Assembly: GCA_028023455.1 (NCBI GenBank)
Contig: JAQFVV010000355.1
Coordinates: 765,551-829,550 of the forward strand
Direction of reading: 5' to 3'
Length of the DNA: 64,000 bases
From: Epiperipatus broadwayi
Lineage: Eukaryota; Onychophora; Udeonychophora; Euonychophora; Peripatidae
In this document: one piece after another, positions 11,881-24,349 of the stretch
How the letters are laid out: every line of letters starts with the position of its first letter
Position numbering within the stretch: the stretch's first letter is position 1
The notes under the pieces: model-generated
The model's database searches: none
Seen by the model: the letters and a program-made list of their open reading frames with translations, nothing else
Told to the model about the DNA's origin: nothing
Program-made: the position numbers and the translations under genes

Positions 11881-12955
11881 CATGATGAAGTGCTTTTGTG
11901 CCCTGCACATTCTACACACCCACACATGGCAGCTCTGAGTGATGGAAAATTTTTTATTTACTGAATAATGTTGGATAATTAATTAGTTTAGCTATAAAAC
12001 AATGGAACTTCTTAAAAAAAATTACTTGGTCAGTTTTGAAATCCAGATCTAAGATGTTGAAGGTTAAAATATTATCTATGCATCATGAGACACTTTACAA
12101 TAATTCTAAATACTATTAAATTAGCTGAATTGTTGTAATATATATATATATTTGGGTTCAAATGTGATTTTGCACTATTTAATGAAAAAAAAGTTAAATA
12201 TCATTAATCCTCCTATACTATGCTAGCATTCTGACAGATTTCTTTGTTCTTATTTACTTTAAGATTTCAAATTTCACTTTAATATTAAATGATTATTATT
12301 TATCAAAATATAAGAAATTTGATCTCATTTGTTAGATATTTTTGTGTAGAAATTAAATAAATTCTAAAAAATCACATTTGATTTTTGGAATTATTTTAAA
12401 AATTCAATTTTAATCAAAACAATGTGCTGTTTGTTATTAAATTTTAGATGGAGCAGATTCAATTTGCAAAATGAATGAAATCTTCTTTGTTCAAAGTTTG
12501 TTTTAAAAATCTGAACAAATAATTTTTAATGTCTAGTAAATCTATCAATTTATGAGTTAAAAGTTTATTTTTTTTTTGCAATTTTCACAATATTGCTAAT
12601 TGTTATAAGACTGTTTAGCAATGACATTTCTAGATAGTTGCATTTTCCATGACCATAATCTCTATGGTAACAAAAATTCATAATAATATATTTTTTCTAT
12701 TTAAAAATAAAATATTTCTGTAGAAAATAAATTGTAATAATATTTATTTTTAATTTCCAATAATTATTACCCAATTATTATACAAAAATGATTATAAACA
12801 TTCCAAAAAATAACGTTTTTATATCATCATAATATTTTCTGAAAGTAATCTCACAAAGTTTGAAATCACAAAATACATAATGGGAAACCATCTTCAGAAA
12901 CTTTGATGACCACTTATTCAATTATCCTGCCATCTTTTGAAAATTTTTGAAATTA
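11880..12955. other. AT-rich stretch, one short complex patch
   Basis: The patch at 11870-11945 (gatgccccatgatgaagtgc) is of higher complexity but unidentified. Otherwise nothing was recognised. Confidence 0.4.
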
Positions 12956-13028
12956 AAATACACCTGGGTCTCTTTTTACATGGACTTAGTTAACACGATT
13001 TTGAAGTTATGCAATTCACGTTTCACCG

Positions 13029-13126
13029 GAAGTCGAACTTCGATAATGCGCTATTACTTTAAATAATAAATTTCTAGCACTTATGTTATATTGAAAGTAA
13101 TAGCACATTATTGGAATTCGACTTTC
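13029..13126. repeat. Internal hairpin of the pogo-like family
   Basis: The left arm, gaagtcgaacttcgataatg..., continues through gcgctattacttt (13029-13060). The right arm, aaagtaatagc..., ends in attcgactttc (13094-13126). They are inverted copies around a roughly 33-base loop. All three pogo-like copies keep it (also near 27660-27765 and 38118-38215). Confidence 0.85.
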
Positions 13127-13423
13127 ATCTTAGTAATTTCAATATTTTCAGTGCTTTATAATAGTAAGATTTTATGCAATAATGAAATTAAAATCATAAT
13201 TTCCACATTTTATGTATACACACATTAAATTTTACAAGATTATAATGTAAATTTGTTCAAACATTGTGCATGTTAATTTTACATTTTAAATCACATTCTG
13301 TTTTTGCTTTTTAAAAAATAACGTAATCAATTATTAATCATTTAGTGTCCGCAAGTTTATTTTTAAAAGGTGAGTAATAAGCAGTGAAACGAAATTTGAT
13401 TTTTAAATGAAATTGAAAATTAA

Positions 13424-13786
13424 AAAATTGAAGACAAAAATAAAAGTTTAGATACAGAAGAAAATGTAGAAATAGATAATGAAACAGAAGTGGAACCTGT
13501 TCCTTTTACTGCAAAAATGATTCGAGGTCTTCAACTTTCTAATCAGTTGGCAAATTATTTTCTTATAAATGACACTAATCATGAACGTGCTCTTAAATTT
13601 TAATGAGAGCTAAATGATTGTATGTCTGGATATCGCGTTCATAAACAATTAATAAAATCATCATCTCAAAGATTAATTACTAATTACATTGTCACCAGAA
13701 AACAATTAACACAACATGAGAGTGATGTTGGCACTAGTTGCATTTTCTCTTGTGGAGAATCTGTTTTTTTACCAGTTTGCAAATGA
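13424..13786 (+). pseudogene. pogo/Tigger-like transposase C-terminal remnant
   Basis: One frame stays open across about 120 codons except for a tandem stop (TAA TGA at 13601-13606). Before the stop it reads EPVPFTAKMIRGLQLSNQLA and DTNHERALKF. After it, ELNDCMSGYRVHKQL. A hydrophobic helix, then an acidic N-x-E-R segment, then a CxxxYR motif resembles the tail of Tigger/jerky-type DDE transposases (helper region after the catalytic core). The DDE core itself is absent, so the gene is a deletion relic. The match is by pattern, not by alignment. Confidence 0.5.
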
Positions 13787-14149
13787 CCCTGTTTAACGAC
13801 AAATAGCGATAATAATTAAAACGTGTATAAAAAATGTAAATTACTGTAAATTATGCATAAAAATATATTGTTTTGAATAAAATTAAATATTATAGTTAAA
13901 AAAAGTTAGTCTTGTATCAATTTTTTTCAAATTTGAAATTTTTTATTAGTCATATTTTATTTCCTTATTTTTTTTGCGCGCAAATTTTAAAGTAATTTTA
14001 CATTGGTGCTTTGCTTTTACACAAATTTTGAAAAATCACAGACCGCATCCCCCCTTTTTCAATGTAAGTTACATCTATTTTTGCACGATTTCATTTGCAT
14101 GTGTTTTCTGAGGAACCTATCTATCGCGTAAAACGAGACCCAGGTGTAT

Positions 14150-15420
14150 TCGGAAAAATATATATGTGAATTTCAAAGCTGTAAAAAAAAAAGATTCCCA
14201 AAATTTTTCAGTAGAGGACAAAAAACACAAATACAATTTTTTGATTTCTGGTCTGAGAAAATTTCATAATTAAAAATGCAATGGTTGAGATATAATAAAT
14301 TGCATTTTACATAATGAAATAGAAAATATTATAATATATAATGCTAACTGAACAAAAATAGAAAACATTCAAATCACCACTTCACAATATTAACATATAT
14401 CATCAATGCCCTCTATGAATAAATGTAAAGTCTAAACCTCAAACAGCTAAACCCAAAAGATATCATAATATTGTGAAATGGTGATTTGAATATTTTATAG
14501 TGAAATAGATATGTAGGGTAAGAAAGGAAAAACTATGACCACTTGCCATATAGAGCCTGTGATGATGATCATGTGGTCATGCACATCTATATATATTTTT
14601 TTTAATTTACCACAAAAATTTTAAATTATATAAACAATATTTGTTATATATAGAAAATAATACATTCTGCTGAAAAATGACTCAAACGTAACTTATTATG
14701 TTTTGCAATTCTAAAGTTTTTCATAAAATGCATACATACCTAACTAGTTATTGCGAATCCTAATTTCTGCTGAATATTCAATATATGTCAAAAGCAAAGA
14801 AGTTCAAGGAAAATTGTTTTCAACAAAAATGCCTTAAATTTTGAATCTGAACATTTTTTGGTCATTTTTTTTACATACTAAATTAATTTTCAAATTTTCA
14901 ATAAACGGGAAATTAAATTGCATCAAATCTGAAGTTTTTTTGAATAGATATTGTTGCCTAACAATAGACATTAAAGTTAGCCCCACAAAGATTGTTGCAT
15001 TAAAATTTCATTGCAAAATTTTGTTTTATTATCAAGTTAGTGTAGAATAAAATTCAGTGACATTCGAAAATTAACACACATACATGTCTATATATACAAC
15101 GCCAGTCTCATTCTAACATTGCCTGAAATAGATTTTAAAAAGTTTTCTTTCATTAAAATTCACTGGAAATACAAAGTCAGTTTTTAGCATAATCAGAATT
15201 GGAAAATTAAAAATATATATTTTTGCATGAAGTCCGTTAGAGCTTTTACAGATGTCTGCGTGGCCTATAGACTGGAATTTTCTCACCCTGGATATAATTT
15301 ATACATAAGATATTTGAAAATGTATTTATTAAATTTTAAATCAATCTTTTTATTTATTATTTCTTTATTTTAAATGGAGTCTCTAACTAGTTAATTAAAA
15401 ACAAACAAAAATGTTTCACA
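14150..15420. other. AT-rich stretch, nothing recognised
   Basis: Contains a weak inverted pair (caaatcaccacttcacaatatt near 14370 and aatattgtgaaatggtgatttg near 14466). No gene seen; the open frame at 14841-15050 is AT-driven. Confidence 0.5.
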
Positions 15421-15705
15421 TTGGACGGCTGAAGAGTTGTGGAGTGGATTGAAGCCTGTTCATTAAAAGTATGAAGATCGTCTACCATAATATAAGCTGA
15501 GCATTGATTGTATATATGTGTGATGATAATCTGGACCAACTGACGAGTGCTGGTTTAGCACGAAATACTTATATTGGTGATTATTTATCCTTTTGACATG
15601 TGTGTGATCAAGTGTATTTATGAGATAGCATGGATAGTTGAGGGTCGTGTGAAAGTCTGAGTTCAAGCCCTTTATATATTGCATATTGGTATGCAGGTAT
15701 AAAAA
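15421..15705 (+). repeat. SINE-like repeat family C, copy 1
   Basis: Plus orientation. Landmarks in order: ggctgaagagttg, attgaagcctgttcatta, tctggaccaactga, cgaaatacttatattggtga, gtgaaagtctgagttcaag. The end resembles a pol III B box (GTTCAA). Other copies lie at 16.6, 41.6, 45.1-46.4 and 48.4-49.5 kb. Confidence 0.75.
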
Positions 15706-16074
15706 AGCCTGTATTGTAGAAAAAATTCATATATTAAAATGCATGTGTTAAGTGATTTTTTCTCAAGATCTGTCAAATTTCTTAACTTATCGATGTTGGG
15801 GTAATTAATTTTGCTTTTTGAATAATTAAATTATTTTCAATGAATGATCTGAAACCGTGTAAAAAATATATATTTAAAGACTTTTTTTTAATAAAATGGG
15901 ATAATGGATATATGCAACTATAAATGTTAAAGCGTACATAGGAATAATATAACATACATTTGAGTTAATTATTTGACTGATATAAAAGTATTAAAAATTA
16001 TAACTTGAAATACAGTTATATTTATTTTACATATGGTTTTTGGTTTGAAGGCTTTCCATAAATGAGTGAATTCA

Positions 16075-17340
16075 TGGATAATCATCATTGTCATTCTTGA
16101 ATATTATCAATCAACTGTAGGATGAAGAACCTTCCAAGTTCAATTCATTTCATCAAATTTTAGTCTCTCTTTTCCATATTATAGAATCAAACTTTATTAT
16201 TTAATACATCCATCTCACATGTGGTCTCTTTCTAAGTTTTTTACAATCTCTTGAAATCCAGTTTAAGATTTCATCTGACCATCTATTATCATCTCTTCTA
16301 ACAATGTGTTTAACATAGCTCTACTTCAGTCCTTTAGTTCTTTCAATGAATTGGTTTCCTCATCCATGTATTTCATTTTTGATATCTTATTATTATTCCT
16401 AACAAAGATAACTCCATTGGCCTAAAGACTCTGTATTCTTCTTTTGTTAAGTGTCCAGAGTTCAAATCCATAAATAAGACCTGGTAAAACAGATTCATTA
16501 AAACTTTCCTTTTCAAACATATAGATTTATTTCCTGTTAATATAAATTATTTTTACCAAAACTTCTTCAAATTTAATTCTATGATTAATTGCATCTGGAC
16601 CAACTGATGATTGCTGGTTTAGCATGAAATACATATATTGGTGATTATTTATCTTTTCAACATATATATGTCCAGGTGTATCAGTGATATGAGATAGAGT
16701 GGTGAGTGGGGGTCATGTGAAAGTCTGTGCTCATATAGCCTAGGTATTAAAATGATTTATTAACTGTTAAAAAATTTCTGAAACTCTGAAGCATTATTTA
16801 CAAAAACAACCTTATCATCTTCAAAATCTAAAAGACTTAACTAACCATTTATTTTTGCCTTTTTAGCTTTCCATTTTAATCTACAAAATCTTACATATAA
16901 AACTGTTATAAAACGTATTGAAAACATGGAATCACCATGTCATACAACTTTCACAATCTTAATTTTGTTACTATCACTATACATTCTAAACATTGCTGTT
17001 GTATTTGAAAAATATTCTTCAGACTTGAAGATCCAATGTTTTAATTGCAATCAAAATACTTATGAAATCAAATGTCTTTGATGGCAATTTGTGCTCATTG
17101 GTTTTTTTCTAACGCTTTAATCAATACTTTATTATAATACACTACACTAAAACCATATTTAAATTTAGATTGTACATTTTTTTGTTAATCAAAATCCAAA
17201 GTTTTCTATAAAGAAGTTGTAATTTTATTGGTAAAAATTTGTATAGAACTAATAAAAGACAGGCACATCTAAAATTTCTAATATCTTATTTATCATCTTT
17301 CTTAAATATTATTATTATTACTGTACCAGACTGCACCCAT
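16075..17340 (-). mobile_element. RTE-like LINE, decayed, interrupted by a SINE-like insertion
   Basis: The minus strand, read from 17340 down, gives the order of an RTE-type reverse transcriptase in broken frames. DIRNFR(C)ACLLLVLYKF is the 'RNFRPISLL..LYK' block. EHKLPSKTFDFISILIAIKT is followed by VVxHGDSM, RLKWKAKKAKING, and LLDFEDDKVVFV, the FADD block with Ala changed to Glu. Near 16480 it reads GLIYGFELWTLNK. Near 16230-16260 it matches the RTE end at 29.75-29.83 kb (agagaccacatgtgagatgg). Frameshifts and stops are frequent, so the copy is dead. A family C repeat (16594-16745) sits inside it. Confidence 0.8.
16594..16745 (+). repeat. SINE-like family C, copy 2, nested in the RTE-like LINE
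   Basis: Carries tctggaccaactgatgattg, gcatgaaatacatatattgg and gtgaaagtctgtgctcata. It splits the LINE reading between its YGFELWTL block (lower coordinates) and its FEDD block (higher coordinates), so it inserted later. Confidence 0.75.
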
Positions 17341-17344
17341 GTCA

Positions 17345-20300
17345 AGCCCAGTGTGTTTGGTTTTTAATTGGTTGCTTTAATATTTTTTTTTTTTAGATTT
17401 AATGTAATTAAACAAAATATTTTAATATTATATATTAAACATGAGAAATGTAGCCAGCTAGAAGGTTGTCATTTCCGCTTCAATTATATGCTAACCAAAA
17501 CTTTTTAAAATGTGAAGTAAATTAAACATGATATATTAAATAGGAGAAATGTAAGAGTATAGAATACTCCATATATATATATTGAATATAAAATATAATC
17601 AATATTATAGGCAACTTTTTTAATAATAAATAAATTTATATACATAAAATCGATTTTCGTTCAAAATGAACCTTTTCAAGATGTTATAATAATTAAAACA
17701 GTCACGTGATTTATATATTAACTTAGCATACATCTATTATTTAAATTTAACTTTAATGCCATCATATGAAATATATGATTATTACATATATATATATTAA
17801 ACCATTTTAATGAAGGAAAGTAGTAGAATAGTATTGACCCATTCATTAAAATAAAACTATTGTTTTAAAACTAACCATTCAATAATTAAGATAATTGACA
17901 TGGAAACAACCTTAAAGTCAAGTTTGTAGCTTAGCAATAAAACAAAGAAAATGAAATTAAAAATAATTCACTTAATAACTTACAATATAAATAGTAAATC
18001 ATAAATATAATGTATGCTACAGAAGCTCATTCTATTACAAATTCCAAATTAAATATTTATATTATTAGCCTATCTTTTACCAATGTACTAACATTGTACA
18101 ATAATTATAGATGTACAATAATTTTTACTGTGTTCTAAGATAGAACAATTTAAAAAGATAGATTCAACATTTTGAATGATTTATTTTAAAAAAAGTTATT
18201 AGAAAAACAAATTCTAATATTGTTAAAATAAAAGAGTTTAATAAAAATTATTCTTTATTAAAATATATTTCATATTGTAAAAGCAAAATAATATATTTTT
18301 ATTAACAAAATCTGAAAGATAGTTCTAAATAAAAGTATTGAAATATATAAATCTTTCAAAAAGCATTTACAAACTTCAATCAAATCTAAACTAAGGAGAT
18401 TGTTTATAGAATGCATTGGTGATAAAACTCCACTTGTTGTAGGATAAAATATTACTGTCTATCCAAAGATAAATGTAACTGCTGATTTCTTTAAAAATGC
18501 CTACTTCATTTATATAATTGGATTATTATTAATAATGAAATCATTTCTAGAAGAAGATTTCAATATAATGCAAGAAGGATATTCAGGAAGAATTGGATTT
18601 TTGGATGATTTTACCAATGGATAATAAAAAAGGAATAAAGAACTTTATTCTTGAAGAACATTACTACATCAAATATAAGAATGAGCAGGACATTTGCATG
18701 GAACTTTAATACATAACATCATCTTCAAGAATCCTGATTTATAGGACTTTATTTTCTTTGATGCTAACTTATATATTTTTTATTTTGTATTTAATAAAAA
18801 TTTAGATCTTCAATTAAGTGGCTCGACTAAAGGTTAACTAAAATATATTAAGATATACTGAAGTATATTAATGGAACAAAGTAAACATAATATGAAGGTA
18901 AGCTTTTTTGATATTCTTCATATTAAAATTACTTATGACATGACATAAACTCATTATTACTAATTTAGTTAATTTAATAGCAGTTAATTGTTAATAGTTG
19001 TGTAAATGATTAACATTTGTATGATAGATTTATATATATATTTTTAATATTTGACAATACATAGGGATCATCTTAATGAATGGAATTCTCTCTCATACAA
19101 ATTATATTGATTTACTATATATTAAATTAAATACAACTAGTTTAGTTATATTTTTATCTTATATTTTTTTATATAAAATATAAGATCTTTGTTGATTATA
19201 TCATCAACTATTGAATTTGTCAGTATTAAGTGATACTTATTTACTATGAGAAAAGAAGGAATGTAATCATTATAATAATAACATAAAATAGTAAATATAT
19301 AAATAAAACACATAACATTTTCTTTCGTTATATTTAATAAATTTCAAATTGTCCATTTGTTAAATAAATATTGTTATAATTTATGTTAAACTTAATGAAG
19401 CCTCTAATTTATTTGATTTCACGAAATAAAATTGTTTTACAAACATATACCTATATATTATAAAAATTATTCTACACGAATAAAGCGTAATGAACAGAGC
19501 AGCCAAAATTCAAAAAAATATTAATTATAAACAACAATTTCCTAAGCACTTTTGGTACTGTATGCCAGAATCATGGCGACATGTTCGAACTGAACGGTTA
19601 ATATTCCAGAATATTCTCAGTGGAACACTAGTGTTACACGAATTGATTAATGTTTTTTGAATTTTGTAGAATAATTTTCATTATCTGACAGAGTTTTTAT
19701 ATTACTTATTTCTATATATTATAAGATAATATGTATTAGACTTTCAAATCAATAGAAAGACATGAAATAAATGTTAAGATTGGAAAAATTAAAAAAAAAT
19801 ATAACTGAATTGGCAAACAAAATATTATAGTTTTTAAATCTTAAAAAAAAAAAAATTAATATGTGGGAAATATATGCTTAATTAGAAAATAATCTTAATT
19901 GTATGAATGACTTATTTTATTGTTCTTAAAACTGCAATCAGACTCTTACTAATATATTAGTATAGTTATTGATAATAAATCACTGTGAAAATAAAATCAA
20001 TTGACACTGTATATTGAATTGTTTTATTAATAGTAATGTTCAAGGAAAAAAGAACATCAACTTCAAACTCCAGTGCCATGTTAACAGTAATTTTTTTGAC
20101 TGAAATTTTAATTGTCTGAATAACTCAATCTTTAAAAAACACTTTTTATCATATCTAGTATTGCTTTGAAAATTTCTTCTAAATGGATATTTTATCTGAA
20201 TTCGAATATCATGTTTAAGCATGCTATAAACTGCTTTATGTGCTTGAATGAATCATCCATATATTTTTCTAAAAATTACAAAAGTCACACCAAACAATCT

Positions 20301-21525
20301 CCCTGCATAGAGAAAATATTGCTTTAATTCCTCAGCAAAATGCCTATTTTTTATGACCAAAAGTTCACATATAATTTATTTTTTTTTGAAATAATTACAT
20401 TATCATTTCCTAGAGTCAGAGGTAAAGCATTTTAATGCTATAAATATTTGCATGTAAATATAATAAGATCTGAAATTTATTAATCTTTCAGTCATAGGAA
20501 GACTGCTTTGTTGAATTTTGTTATGGAAATGAACAGCTTCATTTTGAAGTAATGCTTAATTTGAAAGAAGACAAATTTCTTTTTCATTATTGATTTAGAT
20601 TAATATTGTAATTATATTATGAATATTACATTTTAAAAATATATTTGGAAACTTGATTTCAAAAGTAGGAAATTTATTTCCTTACCTTTTAACAGTATAA
20701 TTTACAGAGTGGTTAATAATAATATTCATTTATTGGTAGGTATGAGAGTTGCTTAAAATAAAGATCTTGGCTTAAATTCATCAAATAATTTAAACAGTCT
20801 ATTGATCATAATATAGTTTATAAGATTCCTTCAACATTGTTATAAAGTTTATATAGATAAGAGTAAACTGAATCTTAACGAAAGCAATAAAATTTATTAA
20901 TATAGAGTTAAAATAGGTAGCATATCTAGACTTTGCACATTCATGAACATGGTATGGATAATAATATATTATTCAACAATGAAGAGTATTATCTTTTATG
21001 AAAAAAATGTGTTAAAGAAAGTTTCGTGATTAATCTTCTTAATTCTGAGACTATCAATCTTATGAAAAATTCCTTTGATATTATAGATAATTGGTATTTA
21101 AAATGAATTATGAAATATTTAGTTTGTTACATATAATATGTTGTGATTTATTGATTTTCATTTGATCAATATTTATTTGTGGAATAGGTAAAATCTTGGT
21201 CAAAATAAATTTTTAGTTTAAGTTTGTTATTTTATTAGTATTTTAATGTTATATGGTTATGTATTCTCATATATTTCTCTGCTATCTCTTTTGCTTAATT
21301 TTCTAAATTCACTCTACTTAGTAAATTAACTATCACAATTAATATATACATAAAAGAAAAAATTACCGATTCTTCAATTTTAAATATTTGAATGGAATCC
21401 TAATAATTATTTTTAGTATTTGAAGTTTGGAATAAAATGTTGGGTTTTTTTAATTAACAAAAAAAATTAAAATAAAATTATTAATATAAAGATATTAATT
21501 CAATTCGTATATATATTTCATGTGT
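17345..21525. other. 4.2 kb of AT-rich DNA without recognisable genes
   Basis: A weak tandem pair (atattaaacatgagaaatgtag / atattaaataggagaaatgtaa) lies at 17430-17560. A complex patch with a cgacatgttcgaactgaacg motif lies at 19550-19620. Nothing else was recognised. It reads like intron or intergenic sequence. Confidence 0.5.
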
Positions 21526-21529
21526 CAAA

Positions 21530-21625
21530 GCATCAGCCATGAAGTGAAACCGCAAACACGGGAGAACTGCTTGTAAGGCAACTGTGCTGACCACTCGGCC
21601 ACCAACGCTTGACAATTCAATTCTT
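21530..21625 (-). repeat. tRNA-derived SINE head
   Basis: The minus strand reads GGTGGCCGAGTGGTCAGCAC (A box, complement at 21585-21604) followed by a small stem TTGC/GCAG around a 7-base loop, as in a tRNA anticodon arm. The B-box region is degenerate, so this is a SINE or tRNA pseudogene, not a working tRNA. Confidence 0.5.
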
Positions 21626-21790
21626 ATATTTTGACTTACTATTATATAAAAGAATGTACTGATTTTATAAATTAAAAAAAAAGGAAACTCAAATAGATAG
21701 AACTCTTTAATAATGTAAGCCAATTAATAAGAAAAATTACATTGTTGAATGTTATTTATATTTTAGTACATCTAGTTTTAATATAAAAAC

Positions 21791-22070
21791 AGCAAAACTC
21801 TCCATACAGTAGCGCCACTCAGTGCAAGCCAGAGTAATAAATGGATGCCAGAAGGCTTGTACATAAAATCCCTATCTGATGTCTACTCATCCAATATCTC
21901 CAGACTAGTTTGTAGCTTGTGGCCTTCATCAGTGAGGAGCCTTCTGGCATCCATTGATTATTCTAGCTTGGAATGAGTGGCACCACTGTATGGAGAGTTT
22001 TGCCTGTTTTAATAACAATTATGAGCAGACATAAGAAATGATGATCATGTGATGTTTAGTGATTTAGTTT
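21791..22070. repeat. Family A foldback
   Basis: The arms 21791-21858 and 21938-22003 are inverted copies of the family A core (gcaaaactctccatacagt ... ccagaagg, against ccttctggcatccattgat ... gagagttttgc). They are separated by about 80 bases that match the inner part of the same family. The right arm continues into the rest of family A (gatcatgtgatgtttagtg) to about 22070. Confidence 0.85.
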
Positions 22071-22074
22071 TAAT

Positions 22075-23180
22075 ATAAATAATAAGGCACTATACATCTA
22101 TGTAAATAAATTTTATAATATTATAAATCAACAATGTTTATTACATTGGATATATTTTTTTAAACTTATATCATGGTTGTGGTATGTTGATCTTCATATG
22201 GTCATAAAGTTAGAACATGAAAGTTCTATAAATAAGATATTTTATGAATTAACTCATACAACTTTAGATACATTTGAGAGCAAGAATTTAATAAGTTTAT
22301 TGTCACAATTTTAAACAAATAGTGTACCTTGTACATGAGACAATCAGATTTATAAAGATATGATGTAAACTCACTTTATTTAAGTATTAGCATTTAAAAA
22401 AAATTACATTCATTAAATAAATATTTGAATGGCTATTGTATTTAGTATGTTATATTTTAGTCAAGAAACATAATAATTATGTTATAATTGCCATATATTG
22501 ATCTGTACCCATTTAAACTAACTAAATAAAGATGTTTTCTTTGGTTAAATAAAAAAAAAGTCTTTTATTTGTTTTATTAAATGAAAAGTTTTCCATTAGC
22601 CAAGATTGTCTGATTTTTTATGATAATATTAAGGCCTGAACCTTATTCATGTAAAAAGATGTAAATTTGTAAATCATTTTAATTTCAATCCTAAATATAA
22701 TATTGGTTCACATTTCCTGTTTTATTTTTACACAGCTATATACATAAATTAAGTTATAACGTTTGGCTGTAAATTAAATATGATCAAGATAAATAAGTTT
22801 GGATAAATGAAAATAATTTAAATTTTGAAATATTGGAATCTGATAAAAGTAGATAATTTTATATCAAACTACATTCACTGTAAGCTGTTTTAGTATCTCT
22901 ATGTTTTATTATTTGTATTTATTTTAGAGGACAAATTCATGTAGTTATATCTGTAATTAATTAACTCATCCATATTGATTGGTGAATTCAGATATGTTGC
23001 AATTGCTTAGAATTCCTCAACTGCATCTATTGGTAGTGTTTTTTTAATGATTTTGCATTCATTTGATAACTAAATGTTAAACCAATATATATTATTATTA
23101 AATCCAATTAAAATATGTAACAATAATATCATTCAGGGTCATGCAAAACAAATTCAAGGGATAAGATTTCAAGTTAGGGA
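22075..23180. other. AT-rich stretch, nothing recognised
   Basis: No coding frame or shared repeat seen. Confidence 0.5.
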
Positions 23181-23189
23181 ATAGAATAA

Positions 23190-23320
23190 ATCTTGTATTC
23201 AAATGTAGTCATTGCACTACAACAACCTCAGATTCCATAGCGTAAGCTTGTGGTTAAACACCTGTAGAGGTCCCTAATATCACATTTTACATGCATATTT
23301 TTGAGGTTACAGCCTAGGTA
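23190..23320. repeat. Fragment related to the foldback at 31.3 kb
   Basis: Shares aggtccctaat(a/c) and an aggttacagccta/aggttatagcctta segment in the same order with the right arm of the 31302-31436 foldback. Probably a remnant of the same non-coding element family. Confidence 0.4.
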
Positions 23321-23378
23321 AATATTACTTAAGTAATCAATAATATTTTGTTTAAATTGCATGTTGTTATTAAATTAG

Positions 23379-24346
23379 TAATGACTGGAAGGTTGCTATT
23401 CTTCCACATGTGCCTTACAATTACTTTCAGACAGCCAATAGCTGTTAAAACAGTGGTCTGAGAAGCGATCAGGCCTAGACACATGACAGAGATTTTTTGA
23501 CAAGAAAAGAATACCATTCTTTTCTTATACTTAACTTTTATATATATAAGCCAGTCTTAAGCATCTTGGCTTGAAAGCATGAATAATATAAACATATACA
23601 TTTATTACCCACTGAGTTATTAATTTATGATATTACAGTGCGAAATCTTAGATTTACTACACCGCAATTTTCTAGATGTTAAGATAAGTTATCAGCAACG
23701 TATGTAAATAATATTTTGTTTAAATCGCATGTTGTTATTAAATTAGTAATGACTGGAAGGTTGCTATTCTTCCACATGCACCTTACAATTACTTTCAGAC
23801 AGCCAATAGCTGTTAAAACAGTGGTCTGAGAAGCGATCAGGCCTAGACAAAAAATCTCTGTCATGTGTCTAGACCTGATCGCTTTTCAGACCGCTGTTTT
23901 AACAGCTATTGGCTGTCTGAAAGTAATTGTAAGGCGCATGTGGAAGAATAGCAACCTTCCAGTCATTACTAATTTAATAACAACATGCAATTTAAACAAA
24001 ATATTATTTACATACATTGCTGATAACTTATCTTAACATCTAGAAAATTGCGGTGTAGTAAATCTAAGATTTCGTGCTGTAATATCATAAACTAATAACT
24101 CAGTGAGTAATAAATGATGTATATGTTTATATTATTCATGCTTTCAGGCCAAGATACTTAAGACTGGCTTATATATATAAAAGTTAAGTATAAGAAAAGA
24201 GTGGTATCATTTTTTTCTTGTCAAAAAATCTCTGTCATGTGTCTAGGCCTGATCGCTTCTCAGACCGCTGTTTTAACAGCTATTGGATGTCTGAAAGTAA
24301 TTGTAAGGCGCATGTGGAAGAATAGCAACCTTCCAGTCATTATTAA
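23379..24346. repeat. Palindrome of almost 1 kb with about 470-bp arms
   Basis: The left arm (23379-23848) and right arm (23865-24346) are near-identical inverted copies around a 16-base centre (aaaaaatctctgtcatgt region). Each arm has the layout A-B-A. Block A, about 100 bp (taatgactggaaggttgct ... gcgatcaggcctagac), therefore occurs four times in all, and the roughly 260-bp B block (with aagccagtcttaag and taccgcaattttc-like text) twice. Short open frames inside A (LIASQTTVLTAIGCLKVIV) repeat only because the DNA repeats. No transposase is seen. Confidence 0.9.
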
Positions 24347-24349
24347 GTA

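Larger units (their letters stand above)
12961..14146. mobile_element. pogo/Tigger-like DNA transposon, copy 1 (internally deleted)
   Basis: Bounded by terminal inverted repeats CACCTGGGTCTC(t)TTTTAC at the left and GTAAAACGAGACCCAGGTG at the right, flanked by TA on both sides (12959-12960 and 14147-14148), the target duplication of Tc1/mariner-pogo elements. The same ends occur at 27.5-29.1 and 38.1-39.0 kb. An internal hairpin lies at 13029-13126. Copy 1 keeps a transposase C-terminal remnant. At 1186 bp it is far shorter than an autonomous element. Confidence 0.85.

Noticed and set aside
21530-21625. Functional tRNA gene on minus
   Set aside because: A box and anticodon-like stem are good, but T-arm and acceptor stem do not form.
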